Both the position numbers and the translations under genes were made by a program. DNA of 64,000 nt. Source: Thuidium tamariscinum (lineage: Eukaryota; Streptophyta; Bryopsida; Hypnales; Thuidiaceae). Shown in pieces: positions 55,560 to 64,000 of the stretch; position 1 is the first letter of the stretch, and each line of letters begins with the position of its first letter. The DNA is taken from assembly GCA_947034885.2 (NCBI GenBank), contig OX344750.2:39914821-39978820 (forward strand). Direction: 5' to 3'. The notes under the pieces are model-generated. The model searched no databases and was not told the DNA's origin. It was given only the letters and a program-made list of their open reading frames with translations.

Positions 55560-58500
55560 AAACTTAACCCAAACGTTGTACTAGTTGGCAGAAAATTATA
55601 TCAATAAGTGATTGTCCACTTAGAAGAAATTGAACTTGAAAGTTGGCAATTTTGAGTGAAAAGATACGGCCTTGGGCTATTGGATAGTCTAATAGGTTGG
55701 CATCATTTTCCCAGTACCATTGATTTGGGTCAAAATCTAAAGTTTGGACTTCCTTGAACAATAGGAAATAAAAGGTGTGGCAACTTTTTTTATACAATTG
55801 TCTAGTTGTACAATCCGAACTCTTATGACAATGTCAATATGAATTTTTACACAAAGAACATTAAGGATGATAGATAGTTCTTGGAAACATGGCTCAACTC
55901 TAGCTGCCATGAGATAACCATCCAAGGATATTTTTTGATTATGCGGCAACAAAATGCAATTATTAGAAATCCAATTTTGTTATACTAGTTTGGAGATTGC
56001 ATCTTCTAGGCTAGTAAAGATTCCTATCCATTCCTCCTCTTGGGCTTACTCAACTTGTCTAGGTATTTGAGATAATTTGTATCTAATTACCTCTCTTCAC
56101 TTTTCACAACTTAAATAGTAATACTATAGTTTCCCACAGTTTGAAAGCTTGAGAGGGCCCTATTAGAAAATTCAATTTTTTGTTGTTTTGGTCATGTTGA
56201 TTCAATCACTTTTTTATTGATTTGGACAAAAGTCCCAAAGGTCCTTGATCTTATACATTTCCATAAGCGCCAATGAACAAGCTCTCTCTAAAAAAAATTG
56301 AACTTAGAACCAATATAGCTGATTGACCACTAAAAATTTGTAGTTAGTACCTTATCAAAATTCCTTGGGGGGGTAGTTCAACATATTTGTTGACTTCTTG
56401 CCATACTTAAGTAATGAGATTCTATATTTTGGATCTTCTTGAAGTAGTGGCGTGTTTGCGAATCACCAACCACTCAAAGTTTAGGAACCAAAATACACAC
56501 TTCATGTAGGGTCTCATCTTATTAAATCCCTAATGAAGCAATACCTTAAGGTTTGTAATCCCACTTTTAAGTACGTAAATTGTCCATTGTGCTACCAAAA
56601 GTGCTAGAGAAATTTCAAGGTCTAAGAGCTTTAAGTCCCCTAACTTTTTTATTAAGTAGTAGTTGTCCAATACACCCTAGAACGACAGTTATGCTCTATT
56701 CTAGTTCAAAGAAAGTTTTGTAAATTGTCACAAATAGACCAAATGGCTTATGTAGAACTAGCCCAAACAATGATAAAATAATGCAATGTAGAAAAGATGA
56801 CAACATTTACAACAATTCTTCTTCTTGCTAAAGATGGCCATTAGGTACTTGAGTACAAAAATTTCTTCATGATCTTTTTCTTGAAGAAGTCATTGATGTC
56901 ATCAATCTTAGATAATTTTATTCCAAAAGGATCTCCAAGTACTTTAGAAAGGGACCCTAGAGGAGTCCAAGTGAGGTTGAAGCTATCTAATCACATTGGC
57001 TTAAGTTTTGAAGAAAACTGGTAAGCAATGGTCTTTGTCTAGTTAATGATAAGTCTTAAGGCTATACCAAATCTCTATAAGAAAGAAGTAGTGTTCTACA
57101 GATCATATTCCTTGCCTCAAATAGAAAGACCTATATCATTGACATATTGCAATATCAACTATTGACGTTCACAATAAAAAAATGAAATTCCTTGGATATT
57201 GTTGTTAAACTATTCCTCCATATACACGATGTGAAGGGCCTCTCCTATAAGTAAGAAGAGGTACATTGCCAACAAGCAACCTTGCCTAACTGCACGTAAA
57301 AATTGGGAATTGGATGATTGCTTTACCATTTATCAACACTATAATAGAAGTGTCATGCAACATCATTAGTACATAGTGTGAAGAAAGAAGAGAGACTGTA
57401 TCCCATTTTCTCCATAATACAATGAAAAAAGTCCCAAGATACAATGTTATATGCCTTAGTAAAATCAAGCTTTAAGAAAATCCAATCCTCGTCAAATTCC
57501 TTAGCCTATTAGATGGTTTCATATTGTAGGAGGATATTATCCAACTTATATGTGAGAAATGGCAAGAAAGGCCATGTACTTGGGGCTTATGATATCTTTG
57601 AGGATATATTGTAACCTAAATTGTAAGACTTTGGCTCCAATTTTGTAGTATACATTCAGGAAAGTGATAGGACACCAATTAGATAGCTTAGCTTGATCCT
57701 TGGATTTAAATAGTAATGTGATGAAGCTTGAGGTCATCCTTGATAGAAAATGGCCTCGCTCGATAGAGACTTGTATCATGTGTGAGAACTCTTTCCTCTT
57801 AAATCCCAAAATTTGCAAAAAAATTCTACCATAGTTCCCTCTAATCCTAATACTAGTAGAACCCCCTGTTTAATGTGAAAAGACCTAATTTTTCTTGACA
57901 GATTTTGCTAAACATCAAATGTAACAACACATGTTTTTATGTAAGCATTGATGTTATATTGAACATTTTTATTGACATAAAATCATTCATGAGTTGTTAA
58001 ATGTAATGTTTAATAAAATCTGTCAAGAGAATTAGGTCTTGTTGCATTAAACAGGGATTTCTACTAGTATTAGCTTTGGGATTTAGCCATCTATAGAAGC
58101 ACATGGTGCAATTTCTTGTAATTGAAGGGCTATTCTAACTACTATACTATAGAAGAAGAGAGTTAGTAAGTTATGCATGCAAGGATCGTTGCTCTATTGG
58201 CTTCCATTTGGTTGGATACAAATTCTTAAGCTTACAAATTAGTGTAAAAGTCCATACATATAAATTTTACGTCATGTCTCTATTGATAAATGAGGCCATT
58301 TGAGTCCTTCGATTTGGTGACTGATGTTGTTGTTGAGGCCTCCTTGTAAGCTTTAAAAATCTTCAAAGATGTCTTATCACCAAACAGCAACCACTTGAAG
58401 CGTGATCTAATTTGTTGACGTTAGATTTTACGATGTTCAAATTCAACCAAATTGAATTGAATTTTGTTGACTTCTTCTTGTGAGTTCAATGATTTTCTTC

Positions 58501-59545
58501 TCTAAAGAAGTTCACAATTTGTTTTCAAGTACCCTATTATCATGAGCTTTCTAGATGCAGAATTGGCAATAAAACCAAATTATTCTCTTGAGCTTCAAGA
58601 AGAATGTTGCTATTAGGAGGGCTAATAATCAAGTCTTACAAATTCCAACTTTATTCTCTTGAAAATATAAGGAAGACATTGCCCATCAACTAGGTCAAGA
58701 TGGGGGTCTAGATAGTTCTAATATAAGTGAAACTGGACAATGGTCAAAGTGGGTATGATTGATCTTGATTTTGTACTCTAGAATTCATCTTTGGCTACGA
58801 GCGGATTTTAAGAAGACATAAATTTGGTCGAGTTATGATTTGAGAACTATCATGACAAGTGTTATCCCAAATATTAAGATAAATTCATAGTAGTTAGGGA
58901 AGGTTTACTTACTTTAAGTGATTCCTTCAATTCATTGAATAGAAGATGTTTGTAATTTGATATCACTCTGCCAGAGGATGACACTTTGTCACACTGCCTT
59001 TCTACCATATTGAAATCTCTAAAGAGTTTTTACCATTGACAATAAAATTCTGTTTCATTTATTTCAAACAACAATAAAAAATCTCCAAAGAGAGTCCATT
59101 GACATAAAGTTGGACATATAGTTGGTAATTCACATGACTAGGATTTCCAAAATACCTTATATGCATGCAACTTTGTTAGGATGTAAGCATTGATCATTCT
59201 TACGTTTTCTCTTGGTACATGAGCTATAATGAATTGTTGAACTCAATCCCTATATAAGTGGTTGGTCAAATGGGGAGCAATGAAAGCATCAACTCCTCCC
59301 TTCCTTGAGCATGTATTGCCATGTGACTATCTTGACTTGGCATTTGTATGAATGGTGGTTGTTCACTTTGATACCTGTCTACCAAAGTTTTTTGCTCCTT
59401 GTTCTTGGCATCTGTATTTTTAAATTAAAATAAATCTATAGGATTCATTTAAATACAATGTCTCAAGTTAACTACCATTAGGGGACTATTAACGCCCCTA
59501 ACATTTTGCAATAAGATCCTAAGCTTTATTTGATGATCAAGTTGA
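55560..59545 (-). mobile_element. Degraded L1-type LINE, ORF2 (endonuclease and reverse transcriptase)
   Basis: On the minus strand, endonuclease begins near 59525 with KLRILLQNVRGVNSPLM, then GGVDAFIAPHLTNHLYRD (59.3 kb), IIAHVPRENVRMINAY (59.2 kb) and FNMVERQCDKVSSSGRVISN (58.97 kb). Reverse transcriptase follows: ITLLFKSKDQAKLSNWCPIT (57.70 kb), DWIFLKLDFTKAYNIVSWDF (57.46 kb, motif A), QGCLLAMYLFLLIGEALHI (57.26 kb) and LQYVNDIGL (57.13 kb, motif C with VN in place of AD). Further on are LGDPFGIKLSKIDDINDFF (56.93 kb) and RRIVVNVVIFSTLHYFIIVW (56.78 kb). A tail with DFDPNQWYWENDANLLDYPI at 55.7 kb may be the C-terminal domain. Stops and frame changes are many, so it is old and inactive. 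The order matches plant L1-type LINEs. A CACTA-like element splits it at 57851. Confidence 0.85.
57851..58069. mobile_element. CACTA-like miniature element, 219 bp, inserted in the LINE
   Basis: The inverted ends TACTAGTAGAACCCCCTG and TACTAGTAGAAATCCCTG extend as paired arms of about 75 bp. They share GTTTAATGTG, CCTAATTTTTCTTGACAG and ACATCAAATGTAACAA with the element at 47857-48071. Flanking triplets are TAA and TTA, a near-match duplication. It lies between the endonuclease and reverse transcriptase parts of the LINE. Confidence 0.8.
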
Positions 59546-60850
59546 AAAATTACTTAGCGTTCTCTCTATAATCACGGAAGAAATGTGTTTCAATCTCTAA
59601 AAGTCTTGAAAAGGATCGGCTATGATTTGAGTAGCCCCTTATAAAGATTGATTGATTTTAGAGTTGATTTGTTGTGTAGTAGAAGCTTTGATGGTTCTCA
59701 AGGAAAATTCACCTAGGTTACTCACTTCATGGTTACAAGATCAATAGCTCTCCATTGAGGTAATACCCTTGAAATGTGGTTGAAAATCCTAATGGCTAAG
59801 GATGTATTGTTACCATATGATGGGAAAAAAAGATGTAGATGTTTTATAGAAAGGTTGTAAATTTAACAAGGCATCGACACAAAATTTGAGTATAATTTAT
59901 TTTAGGTAGAATATATAGTGGTCAATTTTTGAAAGGTATAGTTATTTAAAGGATTAATGTTATCTACGTAATTGTAGGATCAAACAATTGTCTTTCATAT
60001 GTTAAGAAGGTTTTATGGTTTATTGCATAAGTCTTAAATTTTTTTTTGGTTCATCTAAGAATTTTAGTCCAGGTAACTACATCTAAAATGGACCACTCTT
60101 GAAAATCAAAACCTACTTTTGAAAGGAAACTAAACATGGAAGATACCCAAAATAGTGAGCATTAGAGGAACACGTGTATAGTGGGGTTGAAGGCCATTTT
60201 GAATAGTGAGCAAATCTATTTCTATTATTGATCAAGGATGTGGTGCCATTATAAGTGGTCAATTTGGAGTACATTTTTTTTGTTTTAATTTCTTTGTAAT
60301 GATAGGTTCTGATAGTACTAGTGTCATTTTTTTAATGTACATCAAATGGATTTTGTAATTATCATTTAGATGAAATTTGAAGCATCAATAAGACCAAAAG
60401 ATCTTGGTCAATGGGGAATATAGGAACTTTACTACATCAACAATTTGATATGGTTGAGACACTACAATGTCAAATAATATTATTTAATCAATTATCTAAT
60501 ATTTTTCAATATTATTATTATCATTATTATTTTAAATTTTAAATTAAAATTTTTTATAAAAAAAAATATTTTGACAATAGTGGCTAGTTTATAGTAAGAA
60601 AAACATATTTGAGATGGCCCTTCCTTGCCATCAAATATCCTTTAATGCTACATTCTACTTTTAGCGTCCTACACCTTGCATCTTTGAAAATTTAAAATTA
60701 ATTCATAATGCTTCCAAGAATTATAGAATGACTTGATTTTTGATTCATAGTCCTTTACTAATGTGCAAAAATTGTTGTTTACTTTCTAGAATACATCTAA
60801 TATACTACAAGCTTATTCATGTAGTTTTAGTTTAGTTTTGTTGGTTGAAT
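59546..60850. other. Stretch upstream of the LINE ORF2, no certain gene
   Basis: It may hold an eroded ORF1 of the LINE (minus-strand phrase GEFSLRTIKASTTQQINSK near 59.70 kb), but no zinc knuckle or other ORF1 motif could be recognised. Confidence 0.35.
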
Positions 60851-60857
60851 AGTTATA

Positions 60858-61577
60858 AGGTGATTGCAAGAAACACTTGTCCTATTTTTTGTCCCCTTGG
60901 CCTCCAACATGTAGTTTTTTGCTCATAACTTTTGCATATTTTTTTTGTTTGTCTTGAAATTTGGAATGAATGTGCACAAAAAAGTTTTAGATTGTGAATA
61001 ATTTTTTCAAAATTTTTAAAATTAGTTTACTATTTTTAACCAACCTCCAATTAGGTGTCTACTTTGGCCATTTTTGGGGTGTTTTAGTCCTTTTTTTGAC
61101 CCAAAAATCCGAGATTGAAGTCACAAATTGGACAAGGTAGAGGTCTAATAACATTACAAGGATTAATGATGAGTTTTTATGAAATTAGCGACATGTCTAT
61201 TACACACATAGGGTCAAAGTGACTTTCCTAGGTACAAAGGATATGAAGAGGGAAAAAATTTCCTAGAGGAATTTTTTATTGCAATGTGAACACAATCTTG
61301 TCTTGAAAAATAAATTTTTTTTAAATAATTTTTTGAATTACTAAAAATGAAAAGTTCCACAATCCCCTTTTCTGCTATTTTTTGCTACTAGTAGCTTCTG
61401 TAGTACTTTGTAGTAGTCTACAATACTACATAGTACTAACAAACGGTTTAGATTTGCAGGTGCCTTGATCCAATGGTTAAGATTTGTAGATGTAGTGCTA
61501 ATGCGTAGTACAGCCAATCATGTGGCCAAATACTATATTTTTGAGACAAAAATGTGAAGTATTTCTTGCAATCACCC
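60858..61577. mobile_element. 720-bp element with 4-bp target duplication, copy 2
   Basis: The left end AGGTGATTGCAAGAAACACT and the inverted right end GGGTGATTGCAAGAAATACT match copy 1 at 45252-45974. The 4-bp direct repeat TATA flanks it (60854-60857, 61578-61581). In the inside, only the outer ~200 bp are clearly related to the right half of copy 1 when inverted. Non-coding. Confidence 0.75.
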
Positions 61578-61949
61578 TATACCATACATAAATGTTTGAT
61601 TTGGCACTTGAATACTGAAGTCAAATTTATTTGTGAGATTTTGAGGGAACCATTTCATAAAGAGTATTAAAAAGGTGACGTGTGATACTATTTCACAAAG
61701 GTGATTCAATTTTTGTTGAACTTGGCCTTTGATTAGAGTATAACTTCAACCCCATAGTGCTATTGTGAATACCAAGTATTCAATGAATGATTTTGTTTGA
61801 CATTGTAGGATAGAAAAAATGTTTTTTCATTCAATATATTTATTTGCAAGGTACTTGAGTACGTTTTCAATGAATGTATTACAAGTCCCTCTTAATGGTT
61901 TTATTGGCTTTCTTGAAGAAAAAGATGCTCAATCCATAGATCACTCTTG
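61578..61949. other. Short spacer without a gene
   Basis: Nothing supported; the open frame at 61819-62091 runs into the foldback element and has no domain. Confidence 0.5.
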
Positions 61950-61951
61950 TA

Positions 61952-63395
61952 CAGTGGGGTACCAATCAAAATGTCGTTTTCGAATCCGCAGTGAGGAAAA
62001 TTTTAGCACTGCCAACTTTGAAAGCCTCCCGAGAGCTCAAAAATTGGTATTTTACCATGAAATTTTTACCACAGCATCATCTTTAAATTAATTATATGTA
62101 TGCCAAATTTCAAGGCCAAAAGATTCACAGAAAAAAAGTTATTCAAAATCTACCAACATGGGTAGTGGTGAGAAACATTTCACTACTTTCAACTTTGACA
62201 CCTTCATAAGGATTGAGTTTCTTTTCTTTTTCCATGAAAATTTTGTCATGAAACAATATCCATGTTTTTAATATGTATAAAAAATTTCAAGGTAAAAAAA
62301 GTTTTTGTTAAGGAGATATTTGAAATCTCCCAAAAGGTGTAGTTTTGAGAAAATTTTCACAATTGCCAACTTTGACACCCTCCCAAGGGCTGAAAAATTT
62401 GTTTCTTACCATGAATTTTTTTTTTGTGAAGTCATCTCTATGTTAATAATATGTGCTCCAAATTTCAAGTTCAAATGAATTATCAAAAAAAAGATATACA
62501 AAATCTCCCAACATGTGTAGTTGTGAGGAGGAGTTTTTGAGCCCTTAGTATAGTGTTATTTTGTGGAGCAAACTCAACCTCACAACTACACATATAGCCC
62601 TTATTTTGTGGAGCAAAGTTTGACACAAATGTAAAAACTCAACCTCACAACTACACATGTTGAGAGATTTTGAATATCTTTTTTTCGGTAAGTGTTTTGA
62701 ACTTGAAATTTGGAAAATATATTATCAAGATAAAGTTGATTTTATTCAAAAAAATTCATGTTAAATAGACAAATTTTGAGCCCTTGGGAGGGTGTCAAAG
62801 TTGGCAATAGTGAAAATTTTCTCACAACTACACATGTTGGGAGATTTTGTATATCTTTTTTTTGATAATTCATTTGAACTTGAAATTTGGAGCACATATT
62901 ATTAACATAGAGATGACTTCACAAAAAAAAATTCATGGTAAGAAACAAATTTTTCAGCCCTTGGGAGGGTGTCAAAGTTGGCAATTGTGAAAATTTTCTC
63001 AAAACTACACCTTTTGGGAGATTTCAAATATCTTCTTAAAAAATACTTTTTTTACCTTGAAATTTTTTATACATATTAAAAACATGGATATTGTTTCATG
63101 ACAAAATTTTCATGGAAAAAGAAAAGAAACTCAATCCTTATGAAGGTGTCAAAGTTGAAAGTAGTGAAATGTTTCTCACCACTACCCATGTTGGTAGATT
63201 TTGAATAACTTTTTTTCTGTGAATCTTTTGGCCTTGAAATTTGGCATACATATAATTAACTTAAAGATGATGCTGTGGTAAAAATTTCGTGGTAAAATAC
63301 CAATTTTTGAGCTCTCAGGAGGCTTCCAAAGTTGGCAGTGCTGAAATTTTCCTCACTGGGGATTCAAAAACGACATTTTGATTGGTACCCCACTG
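61952..63395. mobile_element. Large foldback element, 1.44 kb, near-identical arms, TA-flanked
   Basis: Both ends start CAGTGGGGTACCAATCAAAA (right end inverted) and are flanked by TA (61950-61951, 63396-63397), as in Tc1/mariner/pogo elements. The arms (about 61952-62540 and 62800-63395) are reverse complements with only scattered mismatches. Each arm is itself a tandem series of ~180-bp units built on CCAACTTTGA-ACC, TTACCATGAA, AAATTTCAAG and CATG-GTAGTTGTGAG. The centre (62.55-62.65 kb) repeats CTCAACCTCACAACTACACAT twice, and an additional unit makes the right side longer. No transposase. Arm identity points to recent origin or gene conversion. Confidence 0.85.
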
Positions 63396-63397
63396 TA

Positions 63398-64000
63398 GTG
63401 TATTGGGATAATTTATGCTATTTTCACTTGATGTGCATTTTAGTTATAAAAATTATATTTTTTGAATTTGAATTTGACAAATGAAATGAAGCTTATCAAT
63501 TGTAGTTTCAACTCCAATTGAAAACTTTTAAAAAATTCATGAAATTCAATATTTTATAGCAATATGAATTTTGGACCTATAATCATGATTTGCTGATTTT
63601 TTAATTTAAAATGATGCAATAACTGAGGTCTATATTATGATTTCTCATACAATGATACTCATTTCAAGTGAGAATTTTATAGTTTTTAACTATTTTAAGT
63701 ATGTTATATATATGATATTAATCTTCTTCATTTTTTATCTAAAAAACTCATAGCAATTTCTAATTTTCTCTAAAAAGTTTGAAAAATTTAAAACTTGTAA
63801 TAGACATAATTTTTCATGTTTAAAAAATCAATTTAGAATTTTCATTCATATCTAATTGCAAATTGATAGCAAACAAAATGATAATAATTGAGGTTTGAAA
63901 TTAGTGGTCATGGGCCTATTCTAACAAGGTTGAGATAGTCTAATTTGGTTCCCTCTTCAAGGATCCACAAGGGACCTACCTCATTGGTAAATAGTGTTAT
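63398..64000. other. A+T-rich stretch to the window end, no recognised gene
   Basis: Nothing supported. Confidence 0.5.

Overview
This looks like nuclear DNA of a land plant: very A+T-rich, gene-poor and packed with transposon remains. Pointers to a plant are an L1-type LINE, CACTA-, hAT-, Mutator- and Stowaway-like miniature elements, and a small genic island at 51.4-53.5 kb whose proteins resemble, from memory only, families I associate with bryophytes and other plants. A decayed transposase-like gene at the left edge and a pogo-type transposon would also fit a non-seed plant, but I cannot place the species.

Layout. 0.1-1.9 kb: decayed transposase-like gene. 2.85-5.8 kb: minisatellite with an inverted partner block. 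6.36-7.05 kb: GC-rich hAT-type foldback element with an 8-bp target duplication. 7.7-17.7 kb: two ~2-kb blocks in inverted orientation around a 5.7-kb interior that carries a Stowaway-like element. 17.7-25.9 kb: mostly featureless, with one possible broken gene fragment near 22.8-23.1 kb. 25.9-39 kb: several nested miniature elements, including two inverted ~945-bp TTAA-flanked elements, one of them split by a CACTA-like element. 39.3-44.1 kb: a Mutator-like miniature element, then a complete-looking 4.4-kb pogo-like transposon with a nearly whole transposase. 44.1-50.2 kb: more miniature elements, including one inserted exactly at the edge of another. 50.2-53.5 kb: host genic island on the minus strand. 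53.8-54.9 kb: cluster of TTAA-bounded elements. 55.6-59.5 kb: degraded L1-type LINE on the minus strand, interrupted by a CACTA-like element. 60.9-63.4 kb: a second copy of a family with 4-bp duplications, then a 1.44-kb foldback element with almost identical arms.

Only the genic island and the pogo transposase look like recent protein-coding sequence. The island encodes a membrane protein and a small soluble-looking protein in the same frame, separated by a single stop codon; the membrane protein also has a frame change in a homopolymer. The rest is a layered insertion record, and in several places target duplications allow the order of events to be read directly. No rRNA, tRNA, CRISPR or organelle insert was recognised.
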